A DNA stretch of 64,000 nt, taken from NCBI GenBank assembly GCA_022360655.1, contig JAKSCK010000050.1, positions 1 through 64,000 on the forward strand, in the 5' to 3' direction. Source of the DNA: Spirochaetales bacterium. Lineage in GTDB: Bacteria; Spirochaetota; Spirochaetia; DSM-2461. The position numbers were made by a program, and so were the translations under genes. Positions 1 to 9,143 of this stretch are shown here, in pieces. The notes beneath the pieces are model-generated. The model did not search any database. It was not told the origin of the DNA and saw nothing but the letters and a program-made list of their open reading frames with translations. Each line of letters starts with the position of its first letter. Position 1 is the first letter of the stretch.

Positions 1-1754
1 GAATCCAATTTTTCCCGTTCTTTCGTCAATATTTCACGTGCTGTGGAGAGTCCCTCATTCAGCAAACCCTGGATTTCACCATCAATCCGTTGGGCCGTAT
101 CATCAGAATAATCCGCATGCTGAGCGATTTCCTTCCCAATGAAGATGGGCGCGTCTCCGCTGCCTAAGGCCACAGGCCCAAGGGCACTCATGCCCCATTC
201 ACACACCATTCTTCGAGCAAGATCTGTGGCTTGTCGTATATCATTTTGAGCCCCGGTTGTGGTTTCTCCATAAACCAAGTCCTCAGCCGCATAACCGCCA
301 TAGAGAACGGCAAGTTGTGCTTTAAGCCACCCGATACTTCGGCTGTAGTGGTCTTTTTCAGGAAGACTGAAGGTAACACCCAAAGCTCTCCCCCGAGGGA
401 TGATGGTGACTTTATGAACAGGATCCGCTTTCTCTTGGAAGTAATGCAAAAGTGCATGACCGGCCTCATGATAAGCGGTCATGCGCCGCTCATCATCGCT
501 CATCACCATGCTTCGACGGGCCACACCCATAAGGATTTTGTCCCGGGCTTCCTCAAAATCCACCATTTTCACATGACTTCGAGAAGCTCTACCGGCAAAC
601 AAAGCCGCCTCATTCACAATATTGGCAATATCCGCACCGGAAGAACCGGGAGTGGCTCGAGCCACTACTGAAAGCTTTACATCTGGATCAAGTTGAATTT
701 TTTGAGCATGAATCTTGAGAATGGCCTCTCGTTCTTGAACATCGGGCATGGCCACCACCACTTGACGGTCAAAACGCCCTGGTCTGAGTAGGGCTGGATC
801 AAGAACATCAGGACGATTGGTGGCCGCCACAATGATGACGCCCTTGTCTGTGTCAAAACCATCCATTTCCACCAGAAGCTGATTGAGCGTTTGCTCTCGC
901 TCATCATGGCCGCCACCATAACCCGCACCTCGGGTTCGGCCAACGGCATCGATTTCATCTATAAAGAGAATACAGGGAGCATTTTTCCTCCCTTGTTCAA
1001 ATAAATCATGAACTCGGCTGGCACCAACACCCACAAACATTTCCACAAAATCAGAACCTGACATATGGAAAAAAGGAACTCCAGCTTCCCCTGCTACGGC
1101 CTTGGCTAAAAGGGTTTTTCCTGTGCCAGGCTGGCCAACAAGCAACACACCCTTGGGAATCTTGGCCCCCAAAGAAGTGAATCGCTCTGGTTTTTTTAAG
1201 AAATCCACCACCTCCTCCAGTTCGTACTTGGCTTCTTTCTGACCAGCAACATCTTGGAAGGTGATTTTGTCTCCTGTGGAATCATAGCGCTTGGCCTTGC
1301 TTCGGCCAAAGGACATGGCGCCCTTGCCACCCCCCTGCATATTCCGATACATCCAAAAAATAAAGATGAAAAGAAGAAGAGCTGGCAGAAGTTGAAGAAT
1401 AATGGCTCCAACGGACACACCCTTACTATCCCCCTTCACAGAAACGCCATGGCGCTGAAGAGTTTCTAATAGTGCATCGTCAAAATAGGGGATGATGGTC
1501 ACAAAACCTTGCGGACGCTCTCCTGCCGCATAACGTGTTCCCCGAATCTCCTGCATATCCAGAATAACCACATCATCAATGTTCCCACCCTGCAATTCCA
1601 ATAGAAATTGGGTATAGGGAATTTCCTCTAAAGCAACGCCCCCTCGGGCGAAGGAGAGAAAAAGGAGAAATAGAACAACCAAAGCCACCATCATGAGCAG
1701 GGCTGTTTTGTTGCCTAAATCAAATTTAAAATCGTTCTTCCCATTGTCCGGCAT
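1..1754 (-). CDS. ftsH: ATP-dependent zinc metalloprotease FtsH (C-terminus outside window)
   Basis: Membrane-anchored AAA+ protease that degrades misfolded membrane proteins and regulatory proteins. The start is ATG at 1754, preceded by GAGGAA, and overlaps the end of tilS by 29 nt. About 584 residues are present of a usual ~640, so the C-terminal tail lies before the window. Visible are a hydrophobic segment near residues 18-36, a periplasmic part, a second membrane segment near 115-132, Walker A GQPGTGKT at 207-214, the pore segment with FVGVGASR, the second-region motif with ATNRPD, and the zinc site HEAGH at 429-433. It is the last gene of the spoVG-rplY-pth-tilS-ftsH run, an order I recall from Borrelia. 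The call is secure. Confidence 0.97.
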   Translation of the reverse strand, partial: MPDNGKNDFKFDLGNKTALLMMVALVVLFLLFLSFARGGVALEEIPYTQFLLELQGGNIDDVVILDMQEIRGTRYAAGERPQGFVTIIPYFDDALLETLQRHGVSVKGDSKGVSVGAIILQLLPALLLFIFIFWMYRNMQGGGKGAMSFGRSKAKRYDSTGDKITFQDVAGQKEAKYELEEVVDFLKKPERFTSLGAKIPKGVLLVGQPGTGKTLLAKAVAGEAGVPFFHMSGSDFVEMFVGVGASRVHDLFEQGRKNAPCILFIDEIDAVGRTRGAGYGGGHDEREQTLNQLLVEMDGFDTDKGVIIVAATNRPDVLDPALLRPGRFDRQVVVAMPDVQEREAILKIHAQKIQLDPDVKLSVVARATPGSSGADIANIVNEAALFAGRASRSHVKMVDFEEARDKILMGVARRSMVMSDDERRMTAYHEAGHALLHYFQEKADPVHKVTIIPRGRALGVTFSLPEKDHYSRSIGWLKAQLAVLYGGYAAEDLVYGETTTGAQNDIRQATDLARRMVCEWGMSALGPVALGSGDAPIFIGKEIAQHADYSDDTAQRIDGEIQGLLNEGLSTAREILTKEREKLD

Positions 1755-3060
1755 GCTGTTCCTCTTCTATTTGAATATAGACTATAAAGCATCCCGAGTC
1801 ATTCTTAGGCAAGAAACCTATCGATTCTGTCATTCCATACGCCTGGATTTGAGGTTTGTCATCACCTTTTTGACTCCAGCGAATCACAATGGTTGAACTT
1901 TTTTCTGAAACAAAATAGGACCGTCCCCCAGGAAATGGTGATGGTGCAACATGATAATGCCAGCATCCCATGATGCCCTCTTTCTCTGCACTCACATCAT
2001 CTCTGCTCAAAAGCAGCTGCCCGCCTCTCTCTAAGCCCAGGTAGGAAGAACGTTGGCAAGTGATGTTGCCCTTTGAATTCTTATCAAAGTGTAAGGGACC
2101 AATCTGCCATGGCCGCCCTTGATCAAGAGCCCTTCGAATGGCTTTCACGGCCTTCCAGGAAAGACGAGCATCCACATCCCCCACTAGAGCATCATAGGCA
2201 TTCCAAAGGGCTCTGGCTTTGATGTAATCCGGAGCTCGATTCCAATCCTCTCGAATCCATGAATACACCGGCCTCCCCGATTGAATATCGATATGATGTG
2301 GCAAAACCTGCTCCTGGACAACATCAAGAACCTGAGCCACTTCTTTTGATCGTTCTTCAAGAGTGTCACAGGATGCATCCCAACCAGGAAAAATCTGTCG
2401 AATCTGGGGGAGAAACTGACGAACCTTGTTCCGTCTATAGACATCACTGGCATTACTTGGATCTTCCACCCAAGGAATCCCCTGCTTCTCCAGCATGGAC
2501 CGAAGATCGAAACGGGAAATTCGAAGAAGAGGACGCAGGTAAAGTTCCCGCTTTGCTGGAATGCCACGCAATCCCTCAGGGCCAGAACCGGCATTCACAC
2601 GCATCATGAGGGTTTCATAGCGATCATCCGCGGTATGTCCAAACAAAATCCAACGAAACTGCTGCTCATTGGCAAAAGATTTTAAAAGGGAATGCCGTTC
2701 CTCGCGAGCCGCCTGTTCAATCCCCCGCCCCTCGCTTTGGGCCCGATTCTGTATGGCACCTTTTTCCACAGAAAGTGATGTGAACGGAATTTGGAGGTTT
2801 TGACACAGCTGAGCACAGGCCTCACATTCAAAATCTTCTTCTTGATCACTTCGCAGATGATGAGTAATGCGTAGAGCATGGATGTTCTGGGAAGGAGAAG
2901 AACTCCACTGCGCCGCCAACACCGTCAGAGCAACAGAATCACTCCCACCAGAAAGGGCTATTAGGCAGGAATCCTGGGGTTGCGCTCCAAAAAGGTCCAT
3001 GGATTTTGCAAAGAGTCCATCAAGCTCCACGACGATTGAGGCTCTCCGCAACACGATCAA
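1726..3060 (-). CDS. tilS: tRNA(Ile)-lysidine synthetase TilS
   Basis: Uses ATP and lysine to convert C34 of the CAT-anticodon tRNA-Ile to lysidine, so that it reads AUA. The N-type PP-loop motif SGGSDS lies at about residues 37-42 and is followed by a typical TilS stretch with [13 protein letters not shown] and GLRGIP. The 444-residue length is normal for TilS with its C-terminal accessory domains. The open frame begins at a TTG (3060) that has AGAGGAG just upstream. An internal GTG at about 3030 is also possible, so the first ten residues are uncertain. It overlaps the end of pth and the start of ftsH, so the three are surely co-transcribed. Confidence 0.93.
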   Translation of the reverse strand: MIVLRRASIVVELDGLFAKSMDLFGAQPQDSCLIALSGGSDSVALTVLAAQWSSSPSQNIHALRITHHLRSDQEEDFECEACAQLCQNLQIPFTSLSVEKGAIQNRAQSEGRGIEQAAREERHSLLKSFANEQQFRWILFGHTADDRYETLMMRVNAGSGPEGLRGIPAKRELYLRPLLRISRFDLRSMLEKQGIPWVEDPSNASDVYRRNKVRQFLPQIRQIFPGWDASCDTLEERSKEVAQVLDVVQEQVLPHHIDIQSGRPVYSWIREDWNRAPDYIKARALWNAYDALVGDVDARLSWKAVKAIRRALDQGRPWQIGPLHFDKNSKGNITCQRSSYLGLERGGQLLLSRDDVSAEKEGIMGCWHYHVAPSPFPGGRSYFVSEKSSTIVIRWSQKGDDKPQIQAYGMTESIGFLPKNDSGCFIVYIQIEEEQHAGQWEERF

Positions 3061-3607
3061 ATGGCTCCTCTGCTAATGAGCAAAGCGCATCTGCAGCCTT
3101 TCTGCAGGTCATTTGGATTTTTTGGGTATCCGATGCATTGGGTACTCCAAGCACATGGTCCACCACAGAGACACCTCGTTCAGGTCGCCCTACACCAATG
3201 TAGAGACGGAGAAAGTCCTGCTCTCCAAAAGCGGCCATGAGAGATTTCAATCCGTTATGGCCTGCATGCGAGCCTCCTTTTCGCAGTCGGCATTGACCGG
3301 GGGGAAGATCCATATTGTCTACCACTACAACAAATTGAGAGGGATCAACAGTGTTATGTCGGGCAAGAGAGGGAATGATGGAACCCGTCGTGTTCATAAA
3401 TGTTTTTGAACGCAACACGGAAAGATGATGAGAAGAAGAGGAAAGTCTAACGGATTGATAAGGGGAAAAAATTTGTCGTCGAAATTTTGTCTTGTAATCT
3501 TGAAGCAAAAGATCCACAACCCAATACCCAACATTGTGTCGGGTATGGATGTACTTGGGTCCAGGATTTCCCAGACCCAAAATAAAAAGAGAACTACTCT
3601 TCGGCAC
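3020..3607 (-). CDS. pth: peptidyl-tRNA hydrolase
   Basis: Releases peptides from prematurely dissociated peptidyl-tRNA. I place the start at GTG 3607, giving 195 residues beginning VPKSSSLFILGLGNPGP. A longer reading from 3658 would run through the rplY tail and adds nothing conserved. N14 in GLGNPG, the catalytic His 24 in TRHNVG, and the Asp in VVVVDNMDLPPG correspond to the known active-site residues of the family. The gene overlaps the end of rplY by 14 nt and reaches into tilS, showing tight translational coupling. Confidence 0.94.
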   Translation of the reverse strand: MPKSSSLFILGLGNPGPKYIHTRHNVGYWVVDLLLQDYKTKFRRQIFSPYQSVRLSSSSHHLSVLRSKTFMNTTGSIIPSLARHNTVDPSQFVVVVDNMDLPPGQCRLRKGGSHAGHNGLKSLMAAFGEQDFLRLYIGVGRPERGVSVVDHVLGVPNASDTQKIQMTCRKAADALCSLAEEPFDRVAESLNRRGA

Positions 3608-4196
3608 CGGCCTCTTCGTCCTCAGTATCAGCTGAAGGAGCGGCATCAGACTTAGCAAGAGTCACAATAACCACTGTACGATCTGCATCATCACGTACCT
3701 CAACACCAGCAGGAACGTTGATGTCACGGACATGAATGGATTCGTTGACGTTCAAGGAAGAAATATCAACGGTGAAGCTTTCTGGCATATCTTTTGGAAG
3801 ACAGATGATGTCCAGCTCTTCCACTTTCTTGACCAGAATTCCACCCTCTTTCACACCAGGTGCACTTCCTTCGAAGTGAATGGGAACCATAGCGTGCAGC
3901 TTCTGGCCAGCGTGGATGGCAAAGAAGTCAATGTGCTTCACCTGATCCTTAAGAACATCCTCTTGAGTGTCCTTCACCAGGACATTGTGTGTCTCTTTTC
4001 CGAGTTTCAACTCAATGATGGCGTTACCAGAAACATGTCGGAAGTTCGAATGCCACATTCTGGCATCGACGCTGACGGCCTGGGGCTCGCCTTCTCCGTA
4101 GAGGACTGCGGGGATGCGTCCGTTTCTGCGAAGCTCGCGGGCCGCACCTTTATTAGAAGCTTCCCGAGACTCAGCGATCAGCTGCAAATTTTCCAT
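3594..4196 (-). CDS. rplY: 50S ribosomal protein L25 (TL5/CTC form)
   Basis: Binds the 5S rRNA region of the large subunit. The 200-residue length marks the two-domain CTC/TL5 form, not the short E. coli L25. The N-terminal half has REASNKGAARELRRNGRIPAVLYG, here split as REASNKGAAREL and RRNGRIPAVLYG, which is the RNA-binding signature. The second beta-rich half contains HIDF and the PKDMPES segment. The tail is very acidic (Asp/Glu/Ala), as often seen in this family. GGAGGAG lies upstream of ATG 4196. It lies downstream of spoVG and a tRNA gene and overlaps pth. Confidence 0.95.
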   Translation of the reverse strand: MENLQLIAESREASNKGAARELRRNGRIPAVLYGEGEPQAVSVDARMWHSNFRHVSGNAIIELKLGKETHNVLVKDTQEDVLKDQVKHIDFFAIHAGQKLHAMVPIHFEGSAPGVKEGGILVKKVEELDIICLPKDMPESFTVDISSLNVNESIHVRDINVPAGVEVRDDADRTVVIVTLAKSDAAPSADTEDEEAGAEE

Positions 4197-4351
4197 GAAA
4201 TTCTCGCTCCTCCGTCGTAACGGATTGATTTCGCCCCCGGCTTATTCCCGGAGTGCGTGCGTAAAACAACGGGCGCCCCGACGGAGGGGGCACCCATAGG
4301 CCTGGCAATCCACAGAACCGAACATGGGATCTTACGGATTTCCGTGCTTTC

Positions 4352-4424
4352 CTAGGGCGGCAGGATTCGAACCTGCGAATGCCGGGATCAAAACCCGGTG
4401 GCTTAACCACTTGCCGACGCCCTA
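4352..4424 (-). tRNA. tRNA-Gln (anticodon TTG)
   Basis: A 73-nt cloverleaf on the minus strand. The acceptor stem is TAGGGCG/CGCCCTA with discriminator G. The anticodon stem CCGGG/CCCGG encloses loop TTTTGAT, giving anticodon TTG. The T arm contains GGTTCGAATCC. CCA is not encoded. The weak U1-A72 first pair is usual for tRNA-Gln. It sits between spoVG and rplY, in the same direction, and may be processed from their shared transcript. Confidence 0.95.
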
Positions 4425-4462
4425 TCTTTGTCGGTATACCCGATTCACACTCGTTTAAGAGT

Positions 4463-4738
4463 TCAAACCGGAGTTTCCATGGCGTCACCCATCGCATCAT
4501 AGGCTTCCAAAATGCGGTCTTGCAACTGCGTCCGGAAGGATGTGTTGATGGGATGCGCCACGTCCTTATATTCCCCACTCTTTGTCTTTCGGCTAGGCAT
4601 GGCAATAAATATGCCGTTTTCCCCCTCAATGATTTTCACATTGTGAACAACGAAGGAGTCATCGAAGGTGACTGTGACGTAGGCTTTCAGCTTACCGTCG
4701 GCGCTTACCTTTCTGATGCGGATATCCGTGATGTCCAT
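4463..4738 (-). CDS. spoVG: SpoVG-family nucleic-acid-binding regulator
   Basis: A 91-residue SpoVG homologue. Members bind DNA and RNA and act as site-specific regulators; in Borrelia SpoVG is a DNA/RNA-binding regulator even though the organism does not sporulate. The start [11 protein letters not shown] and the motif with [19 protein letters not shown] and the ILEAY region match the family well. A textbook AGGAGGA precedes ATG 4738 and a strong promoter lies at 4771-4799. It heads the run leading to tRNA-Gln, rplY, pth, tilS and ftsH. Confidence 0.96.
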   Translation of the reverse strand: MDITDIRIRKVSADGKLKAYVTVTFDDSFVVHNVKIIEGENGIFIAMPSRKTKSGEYKDVAHPINTSFRTQLQDRILEAYDAMGDAMETPV

Positions 4739-4770
4739 GCCCGTCCTCCTGGAGCGGTAACCGAGATCCT

Positions 4771-4799
4771 ATTCTAATGAGACTCGGCAAAACGATCAA
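4771..4799 (-). promoter_or_regulatory. sigma-70 promoter of spoVG
   Basis: On the minus strand, TTGATC (-35), a 17-bp spacer and TAGAAT (-10). Predicted transcription start is near 4764, about 26 nt before the spoVG ATG, leaving room for the AGGAGGA ribosome site. Confidence 0.75.
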
Positions 4800-4803
4800 G
4801 TAC

Positions 4804-6360
4804 CTACGACGAAAGATAATGACAACCTTTCGAACGCCCGTTTGTGCTAGCCGATCTGGCTATCACAGAAGCCGTTAATGCAGCATTCCGCATTTCCACC
4901 AATGCCCGGGATGGACGGGCCTCTCGATAGAAGCGATCAATCCTGTGATTTAAATAGTTTAAGTCAGCCAGCGCTCGTTGCAATCTCCTTCTTGTTCGAG
5001 AGATTCCAACATAGTTCCACATTAACCCTTGAACGCTAGAAAGATCGTTGTGAATATGCGCTGGATCAGATTCAATTTCCGGAGAAACCCAATCGGGAAC
5101 CGCATAACGGTGAGACTGACGAACCTTCTCCCTGTAACCAGAAGCCTCCTGCCCAAAACGCACACCAGTATAAAGTCCTTCCAGAAGAGAGACAGAGGCC
5201 AAACGATTCGCTCCATGCACTCCGGTACAGGCTGTTTCTCCAATGGCATAAAGACCTGGCAAACTTGTGCTTCCATCCAATGAGGCCTTCACCCCACCAC
5301 AGAAATAATGGGCCGCTGGAACCACTGGGATGGGCTCAGAACTCATATCAACGCCAGCCCTTCGACAGGTATCGCTTATGGCTGGAAAGCGCTTAAATGG
5401 ATCCACATGCATTCGCGTGGCATCCAACAGAACATGACTATCCCCACGTTTCTCCATTTCCTGATATATGGCCCGAGAAACTTCATCACGAGGAGCAAGG
5501 TCTTTTAACTTGGGATGATAACGATCCATAAAGGCCTCACCATCCCGATTCACAAGAATCGCCCCTTCACCACGAACCGCTTCCGAAATAAGGAAGTTTG
5601 GAAAATCCCGATGATAGAGCGTTGTGGGATGAAACTGGACATATTCGGCATTGATGATGGAAAGTCCCGCTCGATAGGCCATGGCAATTCCATCACCTGT
5701 GGCCACAGCAGGATTAGAACTGTGTCGAAACACCTGCCCGGCTCCACCGGTGGCAAGAACGGTTAATGGAGCCAAGACCGGTTCCACTTCGCCGCTTTCC
5801 ACATCCAACACATAGGCCCCAATGGCGCGATTTTCTCGATACCGATCCTGCTCATCCGTGCTGTGATGACAGGATGTGAGCAGATCAACCGCCATCTTTC
5901 CCGCTTCCATATGAACTCGGGGCAACTTTAGGGCTCGAGCCATGAGTCCATCATGAATCGCCTGACCAGACCGATCCATCCAATGATGAATGCGCCGCAC
6001 CGAATGAGCCCCTTCTTGAGCTAAATCCGGATGTCCCGACTCATCCAAGGCAAATCGCACACGGCATTGATCAATGAGCACTGATTGAACAAGCTCTGGC
6101 CCCTTTTGAGAGAGTTCCTCCACAGCCCGCTGATAACCCAAACCCGCACCTGCGGAAAGGATGTCCTGAGCCAGCAGTGGCGCACTATCCTCAGGAGCCG
6201 GACCAACAATCCCTCCCTGAGCCAGTGCGGTATTGGTATCCCCAAAAGAGGAGGCCTTGGTCAAAACCAGAACCTCAAGTCCCTGTTCAGCCGCTGTAAT
6301 GGCCGCACTGAGTCCTGCAATTCCTGAACCAAGTATGAGAACGTCAGGATCAGCCTTCAT
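4804..6360 (-). CDS. nadB: L-aspartate oxidase
   Basis: FAD enzyme oxidising L-aspartate to iminoaspartate, the first step of de novo NAD synthesis. Starting at ATG 6360 (overlapping nadC by 11 nt), the protein is 518 residues and opens with the FAD dinucleotide motif VLILGSGIAGLSAA. Other landmarks are ALAQGGI, the flavin/substrate region with QFHPTTLY, the catalytic-loop RGEGAILVN, HYFCGGVK and the C-terminal GETACTGVHGANRLASVSLLEG. A longer frame to 6396 lacks support. It follows nadC. nadA, which supplies the intervening quinolinate synthase, is not in this window. Confidence 0.95.
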   Translation of the reverse strand: MKADPDVLILGSGIAGLSAAITAAEQGLEVLVLTKASSFGDTNTALAQGGIVGPAPEDSAPLLAQDILSAGAGLGYQRAVEELSQKGPELVQSVLIDQCRVRFALDESGHPDLAQEGAHSVRRIHHWMDRSGQAIHDGLMARALKLPRVHMEAGKMAVDLLTSCHHSTDEQDRYRENRAIGAYVLDVESGEVEPVLAPLTVLATGGAGQVFRHSSNPAVATGDGIAMAYRAGLSIINAEYVQFHPTTLYHRDFPNFLISEAVRGEGAILVNRDGEAFMDRYHPKLKDLAPRDEVSRAIYQEMEKRGDSHVLLDATRMHVDPFKRFPAISDTCRRAGVDMSSEPIPVVPAAHYFCGGVKASLDGSTSLPGLYAIGETACTGVHGANRLASVSLLEGLYTGVRFGQEASGYREKVRQSHRYAVPDWVSPEIESDPAHIHNDLSSVQGLMWNYVGISRTRRRLQRALADLNYLNHRIDRFYREARPSRALVEMRNAALTASVIARSASTNGRSKGCHYLSS

Positions 6361-7189
6361 CCCGGTCCATCCGAAGGGAGAAATCAAATGCATCAACAGA
6401 ATGGGTTAATGCCCCCACTGAGATGTAATCCACACCCACAGGACTGTAGGATTCCACGCGATCCAAATCCATGTTCCCAGAAGCTTCAAAAACCACGGAT
6501 TTTCCTGCTCCCAAAGCCACAGCTTCGGCACACAGTTCCTCACTCATATTGTCCAACATAATGATATCCGCGCCGGCATCCATGGCCTGTTGCACCTCAT
6601 CCAGATTCCGGGTTTCCACTTCCACACGGAATCGATCCCCCCATGCATCCCGAACCTTCTGGACGGCTGCGGCAATGGATCCGGCGGCATCGGCATGATT
6701 ATCTTTAATCATCACCATATCATAGAGTCCCATACGATGGTTGGTTGCGCCACCCACAGCCACAGCATATTTGGAAAGAGTCCTGTAACCTGGCAAAGTT
6801 TTCCGTGTATCCAAAACCAGTGCATTTCCACTTTTTGCCGCTCGGGCATAGGAGGCAGAAGATGTGGCTATACCGGAAAGAAAAGAAAGGAAGTTAATGG
6901 CCGTGCGTTCCCCTTCTAAAATGGACACCACAGGCCCTTCTACAACGGCCACTTCATCCCCCGGAGAAAGGGGATCCCCATCCTCCACAAAAAACTCCAC
7001 TTTTACATCAGGAGCAATGCGGCCATAGGTTTTTTCAAAATAAGGCCGACCAGCCAAAACCCCATGGTCCTTCGAATACAGGCGTGCTCGCCCCATTTCT
7101 TCACCAAATATGGCCCGGGAGGTGACATCGCCATCCGTCCCAAGATCTTCATCAAGTGCGAGAGTTAAGAGAGTATCAAATGCTTCCAT
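6350..7189 (-). CDS. nadC: quinolinate phosphoribosyltransferase (nicotinate-nucleotide pyrophosphorylase, carboxylating)
   Basis: Converts quinolinate and PRPP to nicotinate mononucleotide. The 279 residues begin MEAFDTLLTLALDEDLG, followed by the GDVTS segment. Further family motifs are the Arg/Lys-rich substrate loop with DTRKTLPGYR, the GGATNHRMGLYDMVMIKDNH region and EVETRNLDE. The C-terminal part with VVFEASGNMD and GVDYISVGALTHS also fits. ATG 7189 has no Shine-Dalgarno sequence; a perfect TATAAT ends 6 nt before it, so the mRNA may be leaderless. It is the first gene of a nadC-nadB pair. Confidence 0.96.
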   Translation of the reverse strand: MEAFDTLLTLALDEDLGTDGDVTSRAIFGEEMGRARLYSKDHGVLAGRPYFEKTYGRIAPDVKVEFFVEDGDPLSPGDEVAVVEGPVVSILEGERTAINFLSFLSGIATSSASYARAAKSGNALVLDTRKTLPGYRTLSKYAVAVGGATNHRMGLYDMVMIKDNHADAAGSIAAAVQKVRDAWGDRFRVEVETRNLDEVQQAMDAGADIIMLDNMSEELCAEAVALGAGKSVVFEASGNMDLDRVESYSPVGVDYISVGALTHSVDAFDFSLRMDRDEG

Positions 7190-7233
7190 AAGAGGATTAT
7201 AGTTCGACCCTGCCCCTCTGGGGTACCCCGAGA
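7190..7233 (-). promoter_or_regulatory. nadC promoter with palindromic candidate operator
   Basis: Minus-strand TATAAT at 7196-7201 ends 6 nt before ATG 7189. The -35 region is poor, but it is occupied by a perfect palindrome GGGGTACCCC at 7220-7229 flanked by TCT and GAGA. This is where an NAD-biosynthesis regulator could bind. The -10 is seen directly; the operator role is inference. Confidence 0.5.
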
Positions 7234-7306
7234 AAAGGCAAGAAAACGCATGGGCAGGGAAATGAAGGAACTTTTATCATCCACTCACCCCTTCGCCTTC
7301 TCGGGA

Positions 7307-7336
7307 TTGACCCCTGCGCCCTGAAAGTCCTAGTGT
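7307..7336 (+). promoter_or_regulatory. promoter for small Asp-rich gene
   Basis: TTGACC at 7307-7312, an 18-bp spacer and TAGTGT at 7331-7336. The transcription start should fall near 7343, giving a ~22-nt leader with GGGAG ideally placed before the GTG start at 7365. Confidence 0.5.
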
Positions 7337-7364
7337 AGGGACATCCCCCCCTGGGAGCGCACGA

Positions 7365-7577
7365 GTGCAGAGCGACGAAAACGATGTGTTCGACGAAAGC
7401 GTTGATCCTTATGACCTCAGCATTGATTGTGAATATGACGACGGCATCTGCAAGGGCGATTCCGACGATGATTCCGATGACAATGAGGACTGGGATGACG
7501 ACTGGGATGATGAATCCACCGTTTCCCTTACGGCTCAATCCGACGAGATGGCGGATTACGATGAGCTAGAGGACTAA
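7365..7577 (+). CDS. small, highly acidic (Asp-rich) hypothetical protein
   Basis: An unrecognised 70-residue protein in which close to half the residues are Asp or Glu. The run from about residue 31 to 50 is nearly all D, E, S, N and W, with two DDDWDD-like units (residues about 41-50). No membrane segment or cysteine pair beyond two Cys is evident. The start is GTG 7365 with GGGAG 7 nt upstream. Support for reality is the combination of its own -35/-10 upstream and a strong rho-independent terminator just after the stop. Both are on the plus strand although neighbours nadC and rsfS are on the minus strand. A metal- or basic-partner-binding role is conceivable but unproven. Confidence 0.6.
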   Translation: MQSDENDVFDESVDPYDLSIDCEYDDGICKGDSDDDSDDNEDWDDDWDDESTVSLTAQSDEMADYDELED

Positions 7578-7587
7578 CGGACTGATG

Positions 7588-7617
7588 GCCGGGGATGGAA
7601 ATCCCCGGCATTTTTTT
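7588..7617 (+). terminator. rho-independent terminator of the Asp-rich gene
   Basis: Perfect 9-bp stem GCCGGGGAT/ATCCCCGGC with loop GGAA, followed by a run of T residues on the plus strand only. It ends the short plus-strand transcript and overlaps the last bases of rsfS. Confidence 0.9.
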
Positions 7618-7972
7618 AAGCTTCTGATCGGAAGATTTCTGTGGATCCATACCAGCGTTCTTCCAAGTTATAAAAAGCACGGCATTCTGAATCCATGATG
7701 CTCACCACAATGCTTCCGGCATCAATGATGCGCCAGGCACCATCCACCACCCGCTTGCTTCCGCTGCGAACATCATGCCCAACCTCTTCCATTTCCTTAC
7801 GAGCTGCTGTAGCCATTCCCCGCATTTGGGTTTGACTCGATACTGTGCAAATCACAAGGTATTGAGCCCAGGAACAATCCTCACCCATTTCCAAAGCCAC
7901 TGTATCTTGTGCGCCCCGCTCATCCAGCATTTTCGCCACATTCAAGGCATCATTCTTTAACGTATCGTCCAT
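7616..7972 (-). CDS. rsfS: ribosomal silencing factor RsfS (Iojap/YbeB family)
   Basis: Binds L14 on the large subunit and blocks subunit joining when nutrients are low. ATG 7972 with AAAGGA five nt upstream gives 118 residues. The family hallmarks are the central WAQYLVICTVSSQTQMRGMA (strand plus S/T-rich helix start), the GSKRVVDGAWRIIDAGSIVV stretch, and MDSECRAFYNLEERW near the C-terminus. Conservation with DxxDVVVHIF-type endings of the family is partial (VVSIMDSECRAFYNLE). It overlaps the LCP gene by 23 nt. Confidence 0.94.
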   Translation of the reverse strand: MDDTLKNDALNVAKMLDERGAQDTVALEMGEDCSWAQYLVICTVSSQTQMRGMATAARKEMEEVGHDVRSGSKRVVDGAWRIIDAGSIVVSIMDSECRAFYNLEERWYGSTEIFRSEA

Positions 7973-9143
7973 CAAAATCCTTTCCTAAGATGATGGTCAC
8001 ATCCACCGTTTGGTCGCGATCATCATTCACATCCACATGCACACGGTCACAGCGAACCACATCTGCCACCCGACGAGCCGCATCGGGGCTCCCTTTTCGA
8101 TCCAGCACAACGGTATTGGAGTAGTCATCCCGATCCGCATTAGCAACAGAGGCGATTCGAAAACCAAAACTCTGATAAAGCTGCGCGGTACGCGATGCCA
8201 AGCCATTCACATTTGTGCCATTCAAGATTTCCACACGAACGGTGGCCAATCCCTCTGTATAATTGCCTGGTTGAGCTAAAGATTCACTGATCCGATGCAC
8301 CGTATCCCGAATCAACTTCCCATCATAATAGGGAAAAAGAACTTCACGCCCACCTAGGATGCGTCGATTTCCCAGCACTCCTTGAAGAACCACTCGATCC
8401 ACATCTACCCGGCCCAAAGCGGCTAAAAAAGAACTGAGACTTCGCGTATCCAGATCGGTGTTTATGCGCTTGGTCAGATGGGGGAAAACATCTTCCGAGC
8501 GCAGATATTTCACCCTCTCTCCAAAGGCACCTATGAGTGCTCGCATCACGCGATGCTCACGGTCTGTGCGCTCAACAGGAGCTTCACCCAGAGGTCTATA
8601 CTCCAGATAAGAAAGGGCTTTTGCCCCATCCAAAAGAACTCCTCCTGGAGGAAAACGAAAAAGAGTCTCATCGATCTGTGTTTCAATGGCATTGGGAATA
8701 AACACTTCGATTCCACCCACCAGGTCAACCACGGCCTCAAAGTCCTGTGCCCCCATGCGTAAGGTGAAATCCACCGAACGGCCGAGAAGCCCGCCAATGG
8801 CCTCACTGTAGGGTGTCAAATCCTCCGGGTTGTATACCGTCTCCAAACGAGAAACACGATCAATCGAGGCAATGAGTGCACCGGTTTCCAGGGGGATGTC
8901 CACCAGAGCGGCTCCATCACTAACGGGATGATAAAACAAAACCTCGGTGCATAATGGCCGTTCCCCATCATCCACAACCAAGAGCATGGCAACAGCCTTC
9001 TCTCCCTTTAAGGCCTCAGAAAACACATCAATACGCAGGGTTAGAACACCCCACACCACCAATCCAGCCAGAATGATGGCGATGAGAGCCATGTACCAAC
9101 CCGCATTTTCCCGCCGACCGGGCCGGCCTTTATCCGCGGCCAT
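7950..9143 (-). CDS. LytR-CpsA-Psr (LCP) family envelope protein with LytR_C domain
   Basis: LCP proteins transfer undecaprenyl-linked polymers to the cell wall. From ATG 9143 (GAGGGGG upstream) the protein has 397 residues. A cytoplasmic basic N-terminus is followed by one membrane helix at about 17-36, then the extracytoplasmic LCP domain (~60-260). This has the conserved DRVSRLETVYN segment, VDLVGGIEV, GAKALSYLEYR and the arginine-rich signature RTDREHRVMRAL. The C-terminal VEILNGTNVNGLASRTAQ stretch is a LytR_C domain. The nadD-LCP-rsfS order resembles spirochaete and Firmicute loci. The polymer it handles in this Gram-negative-type cell is unknown. Confidence 0.9.
   Translation of the reverse strand: MAADKGRPGRRENAGWYMALIAIILAGLVVWGVLTLRIDVFSEALKGEKAVAMLLVVDDGERPLCTEVLFYHPVSDGAALVDIPLETGALIASIDRVSRLETVYNPEDLTPYSEAIGGLLGRSVDFTLRMGAQDFEAVVDLVGGIEVFIPNAIETQIDETLFRFPPGGVLLDGAKALSYLEYRPLGEAPVERTDREHRVMRALIGAFGERVKYLRSEDVFPHLTKRINTDLDTRSLSSFLAALGRVDVDRVVLQGVLGNRRILGGREVLFPYYDGKLIRDTVHRISESLAQPGNYTEGLATVRVEILNGTNVNGLASRTAQLYQSFGFRIASVANADRDDYSNTVVLDRKGSPDAARRVADVVRCDRVHVDVNDDRDQTVDVTIILGKDFDGRYVKE

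Noticed and set aside
7197-7538. 113-codon hydrophobic minus-strand frame antisense to the Asp-rich gene
   Set aside because: Its Ile/Val runs are the mirror image of Asp codons on the other strand; it starts at TTG without ribosome site, and the terminator orientation supports the plus-strand gene.
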